DNA from: Gammaproteobacteria bacterium
Lineage (GTDB): Bacteria > Pseudomonadota > Gammaproteobacteria > Xanthomonadales > Wenzhouxiangellaceae
DNA length: 64,000 bases
Direction: 5' to 3'
Assembly (NCBI GenBank): GCA_021772975.1
Contig: JAJFKY010000016.1
Location: 404,795-468,794 of the forward strand
The notes beneath the pieces are model-generated. The model had not been told where the DNA came from and did no database searches. It saw only the letters and a program-made list of their open reading frames with translations. Below, in pieces: positions 26,101 through 33,886 of the stretch (positions are counted from its first letter, which is position 1; every line of letters begins with the position of its first letter). The translations under genes were made by a program, and so were the position numbers.

Positions 26101-26396
26101 ACTTCAATCATTACCCTGGCTTCAACCTGGGCAGTGCTGCGGTCATCCCGGTCGGAGACCGTTACCGTGATTTCGGCATTGCCGATGGCATAGCCGGCGG
26201 GTGCCGGGCGTGGATCCTGGTTGCTCTGGTTGATCAGATGGTTATACAGTGGCAAGGGCAATTGAACCTGACCATCGCCATCCGGCAGAACTTCACTGCC
26301 CTGCAGAGCTTCATTGGCCTGCAATTGCAGGCTGCTTATTACCATGCAGGTCAAAAAAATAAGCTGTCGGGTAAGCGTGGCTATATGGTGTTGCAT
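23172..26396 (-). CDS. Large exported membrane-anchored protein of the ECF-sigma operon
   Basis: 1074 aa, no family recognised. It starts with a signal peptide (residues 1-27). A long beta-rich region follows to about residue 980, with repeated Ig- or jelly-roll-like strands and few cysteines. Two or three hydrophobic helices lie at the C-terminus (about 990-1065), ending in QQHRRAG. The bulk should face the periplasm with the end in the inner membrane. Residues 446-494 form a hydrophilic insert rich in Ser, Asp, Gln and Asn with a 7-residue repeat (ESSxDxH), encoded by tandem DNA repeats. It starts 17 bp after the anti-sigma gene stop and is the last gene of the operon. It could be a sensor or effector of the sigma system; this is inference from position. 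Confidence 0.7.
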   Translation of the reverse strand: MQHHIATLTRQLIFLTCMVISSLQLQANEALQGSEVLPDGDGQVQLPLPLYNHLINQSNQDPRPAPAGYAIGNAEITVTVSDRDDRSTAQVEARVMIEVFEDQWTLIPLLASGTALNSVTVDGQAVQLVQGPDGLSWSTATAGTVTMQLRYGLDAQHSTAGFVLPVPVPRAAATRMNITFPGTGLDLAVVPAANLNSVEQNQRTLTTASIPSTSAVMISWRAPGNLPYVISRAHYQGNLAGDSLVWDAAFAVEVFAGELITLPVMPASITLSDLRVDDQPATVLEQDGYFATIVQGRGVHTVTARFHIPVETASGPPSARLSIPKVPVSQFDLTLPGRKELTVSPNATVNSNELNEQTQATVYVPMSSQVTFSWVEAVPEHLRTDVRANASLYHFLHAEEGVLHGRALVVYDITHGETNQLFLHIPAHAQVNSITSTSGAVTDWAVESSPDTHESSQDSHDSEISQDTLNSEPNQLPNQDTQNNRAEKNRAPKNRISVFLDRAVQGELVLDIAYEYLTGAPTTARDAIEVPLLSADQVHRQRGMIALLTGPELILTPVAETGVSRVGENQLPALVRNALNMAVAHTYKYTDPLAQLTVQPTIPERQQGKFDAQVDTLISIGEVTLTGSATIAVNVKSGAIMALHLRLPADINVLAVSGPSLRTHDLQSDSAGQMIKLEFTQEMQGQFKLEVNYERIMLDGATHTEVPTILVTEAEVEHGRIAIEALTAVEVQAGITEQLSSLEINELPRQLVLKTTNPILLAYKYVQPPFKLALNVTHHQEIDVQVAAIETAEYETLFTRDGLAVTTANFMVRNSRRQFLRLNLPADSSIWSVFVNGRAEKPAHTGNGSDGHSTQVLIKMINSAAGFPVQIVYATPLDPLGSLGHISSQLLRPDMVVTHTHWDVFLPTGLKYHQPRSNMQVVSHGKTVNPAEFRRNALSAEGSNINLNNQPLQITVPSQGIHFAFEKLYANQAPEDPQFTIRYASMHAGRLGEMLSVVAVILIWIGLIALGSNRWRLSKVSAIGLIGAGLALLLTSIGPVGSSIVLPAAFTLLIALGVGGWLAAGYWQQHRRAG
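24953..25059 (+). repeat. Degenerate in-frame tandem repeat inside the 1074-aa gene
   Basis: Four copies of a unit of about 21 bp containing GGGTGTCC or GGCTGTCC start at 24953, 24992, 25019 and 25040. The best pair (25019-25038 and 25040-25059) differ at a few bases. On the coding strand the core reads AATCAGGACACCC, close to the transposase-end repeat ATCAGGACATCC. The unit length is near a multiple of three, so the frame stays open. Confidence 0.65.
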
Positions 26397-26413
26397 GATG
26401 GTCTCCAGAAAAG

Positions 26414-29203
26414 CTATTCAAGCGGGCCGGTTAACTTGTGGAATGCGGCCAGTTGCAAAGCATCAGCCAGATAACGCTGGTTGACGTATTGGTTGATGTC
26501 ATCCAGGTTCAGCATCCGCTGATACTCGGCCAGCAGTTGTTCATCACGTATCAGGTCCGCATCCACTGCCAGTTCTGGAACTTGCTGACGTAAACCAGAC
26601 AGTAGTTCATGGGCATTGGATAATTGTCGCTTGGCGGCCTGTATGTCCTGCTCGACCAGACTCTGACTGGTGTTGCTTAACGTCTCGGCCAATTCCAGTG
26701 CCAGCAGGTTTTTGATCACGTTAAGTTCCAGTTTGCCAGCGCTGCGTGGTTGGTCAGCGAGGTTTAACCGGGCGCGGGCGACCGCGTTGCGCAGGTGTAT
26801 CAGGTCTTTGTAACGCACCTGGACATCAGCAATTGGACCGGGTTGTTCGGCCACCACATCCAGTAAAACGACATGTCTGGAGCCGGCCGGCATGGCGGGA
26901 ATCACTATTTGAATGCCGGCTTCGTCTTCGCCGCGGTCGACGGCAATACCCAGGTTATCCGCCAGGCGCTGATCGATGCTGTTTTCCGCCTGCCTGACGC
27001 GTTGGGCTTGATCTGTATCCAGGCGTCTGGAACCGTGAACCTCAACCAGTTTGACACCGGGCGCCAGCTGAATGCGCAGGCGTACCGCGCGTGCTACTGC
27101 CCGGCTGGCAGTATATAACTCCTCTTCAATCACGCTTTTTGCGGCATCAGCATTGGGCAATGAGCGGCGCTGGCCCTGACCGGCCAGCACCAGGTCATTA
27201 ATTATTTGGACATTGCTCTTGCTGCCCAGACTGACCGCACTTAGTAACAGGCCATTGACGGCGTTTTGATGCACCAATTGTTTCAGCTGCAGTAAGTCCT
27301 CAAACGAATACCAGGTCGTCGCGGTGACCAGCAGCATCAGGTTCGTGCCCAGCACACTATCGGCGCTGTCAGCGCTGATCAGATCCTGACCGGCAGCGGT
27401 GATGGCCTGTGGCAGCGATAATGTGTCGCTGCTGGCAGGAGCGGCATCATCGAACATCTGATTGACAGCGACAGCCACTGTTCCATGGCGAAACTCGCCG
27501 GCCGGGATCAGCACGCCTCCGGGTTGTCCGGCAATGGTTAACGAAAACCGGTCACCGGTTTGCCTGGCTGCCTGCAAGGCATCTAACAATGCACGGATTT
27601 CAGTGCTGAACTGTGTCCTGGTGGCATCCTGCAAATCCAGAACCACTGCCAGGTTCATGGCCGGACGTTGTCCGCCGCGGTGTTCGCTGGTTTGTAAACC
27701 AACCTGCAGGCGCAGTCTGGTGGGGCCATCGATATGGGATTTGTCACTGTGCAGATAGGTTGCCAGTGCAGCCTCGGCAGGCATATCAAATGGCTGCCAG
27801 ATAGGCTGGGCCAATTGCTGCAGACGGCTATGATCAATGCTTACATTGGTTTCTCTTTGTTTCAGTTGTGATTGCAGAAAAGCGATGACCGGATCACCGG
27901 GAACGTAGTTATTGGCCCAGTAACCACTGGCGGATTGATATGACAGTCCATCCAGGGAGTCCAGCTGATTCAGGAACTGCTGTGCCTGATCCACTGGTGG
28001 CGACCGTCGAATTTCCTGACCGGGCGCTTGATCGGCTTTACCGGAACCTGTGGTTGGGTTGCGCTGCTTATTGGCGAAGCGTGCTTCGGCAACAGGCTCA
28101 GCAGGGGATTGTGGAATAACGCTTTCAATCTCCGCCGGTTCCAATCCGCCCGTTTGCTCAGTCAGGTGATAATCAAGCGCCTGTTGGTCGCGTTGACGTT
28201 TTTCCTGAGCACGGTATTCAGCGCTCTCCCCAGCTGAGAGAGACCCACCGGTTGTCGCTATACGAACCAATTCAGCGGGTGGATTATCACCAGGGCTTGG
28301 TTGTTCAGTGGGCAGGCGTCCATCAGCAATAGTCTTTGCAAGCGCTTTGAGCTCATCCCGAGGGAGTGTCTGGGAGTTAAGCAATTGCTCCCGGAGGTTT
28401 TGTTGATAGGCCTGTTGCTGATCCTTGTCATTGCCGCGTAACTCAGAGCTGTCCTGAAGTGGGATGTAGCTGCTCTGCCGGGGGCTCTTGGGATCTACCT
28501 GTGATACGCGCGAGCCGGTCGTGTCTACCCGCTGTAATCCAGTTGGCACGGAACGCGCCGGCATGGGTATATTATCAGTGGGGTTAGTATCAGAAGCGCC
28601 TCCGGGGAATGCTATTTCGCCTGCGGCAGGAAGCTCAGGAGGGGCAGCGGCGGGTTCAGCTTGGCGGGCAGATTTGTTTTGGATACGCGAATTCAATTCT
28701 CTTTTGCGTTGGTTTTCGATGATCTCCGCGCGACGGTTCGATTGACCAATACTGGAATGGTCATCAGGTGCCTGTTCTTCTTCATACTCATTCAGACGAT
28801 CAGGGTCGCTGGCAGGCGCCGATGCCGTGGAACTGAATGGATCGGTTAAGTAGTCGCGTTGCAGGACCATTTCCCGCCATCCCGCCTGCCACAGGCCGGC
28901 TACCGAGACAGCCACGAAAACGGCTGCAAAACCTGAAGCCCAGCGCAAGCGGTTGCGATCAAATCCGGACATTTGGGCGGCTGGTTCAGCTTGCCTGACA
29001 GCCTGCAGGGTGTTGGCGACCAGTTGGTCGGGTGCATCAAGTTCAGGCATACCGGTCAGTTCGGCATCCAGCTGCTGTAGTGCTTCGAGCAGCTCGGAGC
29101 ATTGCGGGCAATGATCCAGGTGCTGTTGCAGCTGCTGATCCTGAAGGACGGCATCCGGGCCTGATTCGGCCAGTTGCTGCTGAGTTTTTTGACAGCGGTT
29201 CAT
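26414..29203 (-). CDS. Anti-sigma factor fused to a von Willebrand A-like region
   Basis: 929 aa. Residues 1-45 are a zinc-finger anti-sigma domain with H28-x3-C32-x2-C35 (HLDHCPQC). A membrane helix follows at about 88-106. Residues 110-420 are a Gln/Ser/Pro-rich low-complexity stretch. From about 440 to 690 there is a von Willebrand A-type region like the YfbK group, with MNLAVVLDLQDAT where the metal site (DxSxS) would be; here it is degenerate (D-L-Q-D-A). The C-terminal 200 residues are helical. The ATG overlaps the sigma stop as ATGA, so the two are coupled. The N-terminal domain should hold the sigma factor on the inner face of the membrane, while the A-like domain sits outside. The partner protein is encoded next. 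Confidence 0.82.
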   Translation of the reverse strand: MNRCQKTQQQLAESGPDAVLQDQQLQQHLDHCPQCSELLEALQQLDAELTGMPELDAPDQLVANTLQAVRQAEPAAQMSGFDRNRLRWASGFAAVFVAVSVAGLWQAGWREMVLQRDYLTDPFSSTASAPASDPDRLNEYEEEQAPDDHSSIGQSNRRAEIIENQRKRELNSRIQNKSARQAEPAAAPPELPAAGEIAFPGGASDTNPTDNIPMPARSVPTGLQRVDTTGSRVSQVDPKSPRQSSYIPLQDSSELRGNDKDQQQAYQQNLREQLLNSQTLPRDELKALAKTIADGRLPTEQPSPGDNPPAELVRIATTGGSLSAGESAEYRAQEKRQRDQQALDYHLTEQTGGLEPAEIESVIPQSPAEPVAEARFANKQRNPTTGSGKADQAPGQEIRRSPPVDQAQQFLNQLDSLDGLSYQSASGYWANNYVPGDPVIAFLQSQLKQRETNVSIDHSRLQQLAQPIWQPFDMPAEAALATYLHSDKSHIDGPTRLRLQVGLQTSEHRGGQRPAMNLAVVLDLQDATRTQFSTEIRALLDALQAARQTGDRFSLTIAGQPGGVLIPAGEFRHGTVAVAVNQMFDDAAPASSDTLSLPQAITAAGQDLISADSADSVLGTNLMLLVTATTWYSFEDLLQLKQLVHQNAVNGLLLSAVSLGSKSNVQIINDLVLAGQGQRRSLPNADAAKSVIEEELYTASRAVARAVRLRIQLAPGVKLVEVHGSRRLDTDQAQRVRQAENSIDQRLADNLGIAVDRGEDEAGIQIVIPAMPAGSRHVVLLDVVAEQPGPIADVQVRYKDLIHLRNAVARARLNLADQPRSAGKLELNVIKNLLALELAETLSNTSQSLVEQDIQAAKRQLSNAHELLSGLRQQVPELAVDADLIRDEQLLAEYQRMLNLDDINQYVNQRYLADALQLAAFHKLTGPLE

Positions 29204-29820
29204 ACGTGTTCCTGTGTCCGCTCACGGCTGGCCCGGGCTTCAAGTAATGCCAGGCGAGCGCGGCGTAGGTGGGTTTTGACGGTGTTAAGCGGAAGCTTCA
29301 GAATGGCTGCCGCCTCTTTCAGGGGCAGGCCCTGGATGATGGTCAGTACCAGTACTTCCCGATAGCGCAGCGGCAGATGCATGATGGCCTGTTCCAGCCA
29401 ACTGATGGCTTCACTGGCGGTGACTTGCCGTTCAGTGCCTGGCGCCGGGTCTGCATGACACTCCAAGGCATCATTCAAGGGTATGCTGCGGCGGTTTTTT
29501 TCGGTCCGGAAATGGTTGCGTACGGTATTGGCGGCGATGCTGAAGACCCAGGGTCTTAACGGGCGGCTGGTCTGGTAGCTGGCCGCGGCGGAATGAATTT
29601 TGAGAAAGATTTCCTGAAACACATCATCACGAGAGTCGGTGTGCACACCGCAACGCATCAGATAGTTGTATAGCGGCGCGCGTAACCACTGCAGCAATTC
29701 AGGAAAAGCGTTCTGATCCCCCGCACAGTGCCTTACCAGCCATTGTCGCCGCGCATGGCGTTGCTCCATTTCGATACGGCGTTGGGTGAGATCAATAGCC
29801 GGGTTGTGCTCTTTTGTCAT
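29200..29820 (-). CDS. ECF RNA polymerase sigma factor
   Basis: About 206 aa. Sigma-2 region: LYNYLMRCGVHTDSRDDVFQ, then RPLRPWVFSIAANTVRNHFR (-10 recognition). Sigma-4 region: LPLRYREVLVLTIIQGLPLK, then the helix-turn-helix LKLPLNTVKTHLRRARLAL (-35 recognition). It would direct polymerase to a small regulon, held back by the anti-sigma domain encoded next. The frame opens at 29868, but the ATG at 29820 has a GGGA about 5 nt upstream and leaves room for a leader after the candidate promoter at 29878-29903, so it is preferred. Its stop overlaps the anti-sigma start by 4 bp. The ECF subgroup is not identified. Confidence 0.9.
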   Translation of the reverse strand: MTKEHNPAIDLTQRRIEMEQRHARRQWLVRHCAGDQNAFPELLQWLRAPLYNYLMRCGVHTDSRDDVFQEIFLKIHSAAASYQTSRPLRPWVFSIAANTVRNHFRTEKNRRSIPLNDALECHADPAPGTERQVTASEAISWLEQAIMHLPLRYREVLVLTIIQGLPLKEAAAILKLPLNTVKTHLRRARLALLEARASRERTQEHV

Positions 29821-29877
29821 TGTTTTCCCGGGGTGGTAACCGGCGGCAGTGGCCTGATTGGCGTTCATACCGGTAAA

Positions 29878-29903
29878 TACACAGCAAACGCAAAAAGGTT
29901 TCA
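29878..29903 (-). promoter_or_regulatory. Candidate ECF-type promoter of the sigma operon
   Basis: On the minus strand TGAAAC lies about 16 nt before TGTATT, with a T-rich spacer just after the -35. ECF promoters typically have a GAAC- or GAAAC-type -35, and such operons are usually autoregulated. The predicted transcript start would fall just upstream of the 29868 frame opening. No start-site data exist. Confidence 0.3.
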
Positions 29904-30014
29904 GCCGTCGTTAGCAACCCCGGAATCTGGATGATCACAGGTGCCGGCTTGGTTCGTAAAAAAAGCTGCAGCGGGCCGGATATTCAGCCGCCTGGCAGGA
30001 CTGCGATCAATCCT

Positions 30015-30299
30015 TCAGCCACTGATTTTTTCGGGGCCTTTGCCAGCTGTTTTTTCATATTTCCCCTTGCCCACCTTGCGATATTGAGTAAAACCGCGTT
30101 CTTCGACATGTTTGGGTTTCAGCACGTGCGCCTGGCCCCGCTGTACGTTCGGCGCCGAGATGACCCGCCGTACCGGGTGACCACACTGCGGGCAGGCCAG
30201 CAGTGCCGCATCGGCCAGTTTTTGCAGGCGCTCAAAACCGCTGCGGCAATGTGAGCAGGCGGCGGCTTCGGTTCTGGCTTGATATTCGTAGATGGGCAT
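30015..30299 (-). CDS. FmdB-type zinc-ribbon protein
   Basis: 94 aa from the ATG at 30299. The N-terminus MPIYEYQ, two CxxC pairs (CSHC and CPQCGHPVRRVISAP) and the length fit the FmdB regulatory-type zinc-ribbon family. Relative to the usual form, a short Ala/Glu-rich insert separates the first strand from the first cysteine pair. The tail is Lys/Gly-rich. The frame opens at 30335, but the family always begins at MPIYEY. It lies 42 bp after the POT transporter gene on the same strand. Function of the family is unclear; metal binding is likely. Confidence 0.82.
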   Translation of the reverse strand: MPIYEYQARTEAAACSHCRSGFERLQKLADAALLACPQCGHPVRRVISAPNVQRGQAHVLKPKHVEERGFTQYRKVGKGKYEKTAGKGPEKISG

Positions 30300-30341
30300 G
30301 GGCAGAAGCCGCGGGCGGCAGTGCCGCCCGCGCAATGATAA

Positions 30342-31970
30342 TTAATGGACGCCGTGCATGCCTTTCCGGAGCAGCGGCGAAATGATAAACATAAACACGC
30401 CGGCGGCGATGCCAAACCACATCAGGAAGGTGAACAGCTCGGTATAAGTCGCCAGCGCAGCAGCCACATCCTGAACCTCGCCATCGGCGGTATCAATGGC
30501 TGCCCATTTGGACATCCGGGTGGCCAGTGTTTCTGATAATGCAGTGGCCAGAAACCAGGTGCCCATGGCCGCGCCCACCACTTTGGGTACGGCCAGTTTA
30601 GTGACCGCAGACAGGCCTACCGGTGACAGGCAAAGCTCACCGGTGGTATGCAGCAGATAGGCCAGCACCAACCAGATGGCGGCCACCTGACCTGCTTCGT
30701 TGGGAAATTGCGCGCCGAATACCAGGGCGCCAAAACCCAGCCCGGCCTGTAGAATGCCCAGCCCGAATTTAACCGGCGTGGAGGGTTCCCAGCCGCGTCT
30801 GGCCAGCCATATCCACAAACCGGCAAACACCGGTGCCAGCAGGATAATAAAGCCGGCATTCAGCGATCCGAACTGGGAAGCACGGACCTCGCTGCCCAGA
30901 ACTTCACGATCCAGTACGCGATCCGCGTATAAGGTCATGGAACTGGCGGATTGTTCAAATAAGGCCCAGAACACGATGGTGGAGGCGATCAGTACCACCA
31001 GCACCAGCATACGGTGGAATTCTTCGCGGCTGGCTTTTAAAAATGCATAGCCGATCAGTCCCGAGCCCGCTAAAACCAGCATGACATATTGCGAAGTATG
31101 CACCACGTGCTCACGTTGAACGACCCACCATACGGCTGCCAGGGCCAGCATCGAGCCCAGATAGATGGCCCATTCCTTATTGATCGGACCCAGGGCGGAT
31201 TCCTTAAGCACTGCCGGATTGCTGGGTTCAGCGTGACCGTAAAGGTATTTTTGCCCCCACAGGAAGGTGATCAGGCCCAGGATCATACCGATACCGGCGA
31301 GACCGAAGCCATAGCCCCAGCCGTAGGTTTCACCCAGCCAGCCACACAGCAGGGTGGCAGTGAATGAACCGATGTTGATACCCATATAAAAAATGGTGAA
31401 GCCTGAATCACGGCGCACATCACCCGGCTCGTAAAGCCGGCCTACAATGGTGGAAATATTGGGTTTCAGAAATCCCACGCCCATCACGATCAACGCCAGG
31501 GCGAGATAAAACACATTCAGCGCCGCGACATCACGGATCACGATGTCTTCGGTCAACACCGTGCCGGCGGCAAGTACCGTGCCGTCTACCAGGGTCAGTG
31601 CATTGGACAGCAGGGTGCCGGCCGCGTAATTGATCGCCTGATGCCCCTCCACCGCCATCAGCACATGGCCCATGGACAACATAACACCACCAAACACCAC
31701 CGCCTTGCGGAAACCTAGATAACGGTCGGCCAGCATGCCGCCGATGACCGGCAGCGCATACACCAGACCGGCATACGCACCCAGCACATCCAGCCCCATG
31801 GCGTCAGTAAACAGATGATATTTGGTCAAATACAGCAACAGCAGGTACTTCATGCCGTAGAACGAGAAACGCTCCCACAGCTCGGTGGCAAAGCAGATGT
31901 ACAATCCTTTCGGATGACCGAACAGCTGGTCTTGTTCAAGCATCTCGGCGGTTGGGGCTACTGAACTCAT
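30342..31970 (-). CDS. POT-family (PTR2) peptide transporter
   Basis: 542 aa with about 14 membrane helices. Proton-coupled oligopeptide transporters bring in di- and tripeptides. Family motifs are present: ELWERFSFYGMKYLLLLYL (ExxER type) near the start, GGMLADRYLGFRKAV, and FYMGINIGSFTATLLCGWLGE. The length fits the DtpA/B type. The start MSSVAPTAEML gives a natural N-terminus. The FmdB-like gene follows on the same strand. With the M14 peptidase and PutA encoded nearby, use of peptides and amino acids as carbon source is suggested. Confidence 0.9.
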   Translation of the reverse strand: MSSVAPTAEMLEQDQLFGHPKGLYICFATELWERFSFYGMKYLLLLYLTKYHLFTDAMGLDVLGAYAGLVYALPVIGGMLADRYLGFRKAVVFGGVMLSMGHVLMAVEGHQAINYAAGTLLSNALTLVDGTVLAAGTVLTEDIVIRDVAALNVFYLALALIVMGVGFLKPNISTIVGRLYEPGDVRRDSGFTIFYMGINIGSFTATLLCGWLGETYGWGYGFGLAGIGMILGLITFLWGQKYLYGHAEPSNPAVLKESALGPINKEWAIYLGSMLALAAVWWVVQREHVVHTSQYVMLVLAGSGLIGYAFLKASREEFHRMLVLVVLIASTIVFWALFEQSASSMTLYADRVLDREVLGSEVRASQFGSLNAGFIILLAPVFAGLWIWLARRGWEPSTPVKFGLGILQAGLGFGALVFGAQFPNEAGQVAAIWLVLAYLLHTTGELCLSPVGLSAVTKLAVPKVVGAAMGTWFLATALSETLATRMSKWAAIDTADGEVQDVAAALATYTELFTFLMWFGIAAGVFMFIISPLLRKGMHGVH

Positions 31971-32093
31971 AGTGCAATCTCAGTTAAACATTCGTACAAG
32001 GATTGCTTTTTCTGGGCGCCGGGTCAACTGCCTGTGTCTGAATTCACCCCGACAGGATTGCATCCAGCCAGTTTTCCGGCATTATGTCGCGCT

Positions 32094-32828
32094 ATGACCG
32101 ACGAAATAAACACACCGGTGTGGTTGATCGTAGGCGCCGCGGGTGGTCTGGGCAGCGCTGTAGCACGCTGTGCGGCCGGTTTGCCTTCGCCACCGGAACT
32201 GGTGCTGCTGGATAAAAACCGGCGTGGACTGGAACAGCTGGCGGATGAGCTGCAGGCGCAATACAGCGCTGTGGTTTCATTGTATCCGCTGGATTTGTCG
32301 GGTGCCGCGCCGGCTGATTATGAAACCATGGAGAGCGCTATAGTGACCGCGCACGAGCGTCTCGATGCGGTGGTGTTCTGTCAGGCGCAATGCGGCGGCC
32401 TGCGGCCGATGCACCAAACCCATGGCCGTGACTGGTTGCTGGAGTTGCACGCCAATCTGGGTGGTCCGCAATTGCTGCTGCAGGCTTGTCTGGATTTACT
32501 GCTGCAGGCACCGAGTGGCCGGGTGGTGTTCTGCGTGAACGAGCAGGAAGCGGTCAAGCACGCTTACTGGGGCGCTTACGGTGTTGCGCAGAATGGCTTA
32601 TTAACCCTGGCGTCACAGTGGTCCCAGGAACTGACCAACACGGATATGCGCTTTTTAATCTGTTATCCCGGCGCCATGCGTACTGCTCTCAGGATGGGCA
32701 TCTGGCCGGCGATAAGCCCCGAGGAATGGCCGGAGCCGGCCGAGTGTGCGGCACAGCTTACCGACTGGCTGAGTCAGGCGGACTTGCCTGATGGTCTGCA
32801 AACATTGAAGATGAGCACATTGCAATAA
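32094..32828 (+). CDS. YciK-like short-chain dehydrogenase homologue, catalytic residues lost
   Basis: 244 aa (264 if the GTG at 32034 is used). The NAD(P)-binding start WLIVGAAGGLGSAVARC is a good Rossmann fold, and WGAYGVAQNGLLTLA aligns with WGAYAVSKFATEGMM of YciK. In that alignment the catalytic Lys of YxxxK is Gln, and the Ser position lies in VFCVNEQ, so no Ser is there. It should therefore not work as a normal dehydrogenase, though cofactor binding may persist. Neither start has a clear ribosome site. The HIT gene follows after 17 bp. Role unknown. Confidence 0.75.
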   Translation: MTDEINTPVWLIVGAAGGLGSAVARCAAGLPSPPELVLLDKNRRGLEQLADELQAQYSAVVSLYPLDLSGAAPADYETMESAIVTAHERLDAVVFCQAQCGGLRPMHQTHGRDWLLELHANLGGPQLLLQACLDLLLQAPSGRVVFCVNEQEAVKHAYWGAYGVAQNGLLTLASQWSQELTNTDMRFLICYPGAMRTALRMGIWPAISPEEWPEPAECAAQLTDWLSQADLPDGLQTLKMSTLQ

Positions 32829-32845
32829 CTGGCCAGGGAAGTCAT

Positions 32846-33190
32846 ATGTCCGAAGATCTGTTTCTGAAAATTATCGCTCGCGAAATACCCGCGGATATCG
32901 TCTATGAGACTGACTCAGTGTTGGCGTTCAAGGACATTAATCCGCAGGCGCCGTTGCACGTGTTGATCATACCCAAAACACATATCCGCACCATCAACGA
33001 CATTCAGCTGGAACACGCTGGATTACTGGGTGAAATGTTCCGTGCAGCTGCCAGCATTGCCAGGGATAATGGCTATGCCGATGATGGTTACCGGGTGGTG
33101 ATGAACTGCAATGAAGCCGCCGGGCAGACTGTCTTTCATATTCATCTTCATTTACTGGCGGGCCGTGACCTGAGCTGGCCACCAGGGTGA
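32846..33190 (+). CDS. HIT-family nucleotide-binding protein (HinT type)
   Basis: 114 aa. HinT proteins hydrolyse adenosine 5'-phosphoramidates and related nucleotides. The start MSEDLFLKIIAREIPADIVY and the histidine triad HIHLHLLAGR near the C-terminus, with the earlier NPQAPLHVLIIPKTHI, are the family signatures. Full length. ATG has GGGA upstream (AGGGAAGTCATATG). The stop overlaps the crcB start by 4 bp (GTGA), so they are coupled. Confidence 0.92.
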   Translation: MSEDLFLKIIAREIPADIVYETDSVLAFKDINPQAPLHVLIIPKTHIRTINDIQLEHAGLLGEMFRAAASIARDNGYADDGYRVVMNCNEAAGQTVFHIHLHLLAGRDLSWPPG

Positions 33191-33582
33191 TTCTGGTCTG
33201 GATCGCGTTGGCGGGGGCCGCTGGCGCGGTGTTGCGTTACGGGGTTATTCAATGGTCAAACAATTCACACAATCTGATCATCGCTGATATTACCTGGCCA
33301 ACCGGGGTTTTAATTGTCAATGCCATTGGTTGTTTATTGGCGGGTTTGTTGATTGGCTGGTTGCATACCAAAGCCATTATCGATGAACGGCTACAGTTAA
33401 TTTTATTGGTGGGTTTTTTGGGGGCATTTACGACATTTTCTGCTTTTGCTGTGGATACGTTGAATTTGTTTAAGGCGGCTGGATTATTGCCCGTCATAGT
33501 TTATGTAGTCTTGCAGAATTTGATTTGTATGGGGTTGGTGTTTTTTGGGTATTGCTTGGGTAATAACACCGTTTCAGTCTAA
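33187..33582 (+). CDS. crcB: CrcB fluoride exporter
   Basis: 131 aa, four membrane helices. CrcB/Fluc is a dual-topology fluoride channel. Key motifs are the start GAAGAVLRYG, the central GTLxVN-type (here GVLIVNAIGCLLAGLL) and the GFLGAFTTFSAFAVD signature with the Phe residues that line the fluoride path. The start is GTG at 33187, overlapping the HIT stop by 4 bp. No fluoride riboswitch can sit before it because the upstream gene is contiguous, so expression follows the HIT gene. AT-richer than its neighbours. Confidence 0.9.
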   Translation: MILVWIALAGAAGAVLRYGVIQWSNNSHNLIIADITWPTGVLIVNAIGCLLAGLLIGWLHTKAIIDERLQLILLVGFLGAFTTFSAFAVDTLNLFKAAGLLPVIVYVVLQNLICMGLVFFGYCLGNNTVSV

Positions 33583-33725
33583 GCTGGATTGGCTTCAAAT
33601 GTGGGGCGGCTTCACTAATGACAGTAAAGACGATAAATCTGTTGTGATTTGAATATACAAAGGCGGGCAAGCGCAGTGCCTCCAGCCAGCCCCGGATAAT
33701 TTTTTATTGACAGGTTACATATTTC

Positions 33726-33812
33726 GTCATTCTGAGGAATGCATTGACGAAGAATCCCCGCACGCTATTTGTAGCTTGGGAGATCCTTCGCTTTCAGCTC
33801 AGGATGACAATG
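33726..33812. repeat. Dispersed palindromic intergenic repeat
   Basis: Imperfect inverted arms CGTCATTCTGAG and CTCAGGATGACAA enclose AAGAATCC and GAGATCCTTCGC. The segment 33780-33809 recurs at 63824-63853 with only 5 central bases changed. This repeat type is found between genes in many bacteria. The 304-bp gap 33583-33886 holds nothing else that I can identify. Confidence 0.7.
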
Positions 33813-33886
33813 ACTTGATTACCTTTAAACAGCACATAATGGCTGCTTAGCCGGGGTGGCAGGTGCGTGCCTACCGGGAATTGCGG

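Noticed and set aside
33187..33300. Possible fluoride riboswitch before crcB
   Set aside because: The crcB start overlaps the HIT gene stop, so there is no leader where a riboswitch could lie.
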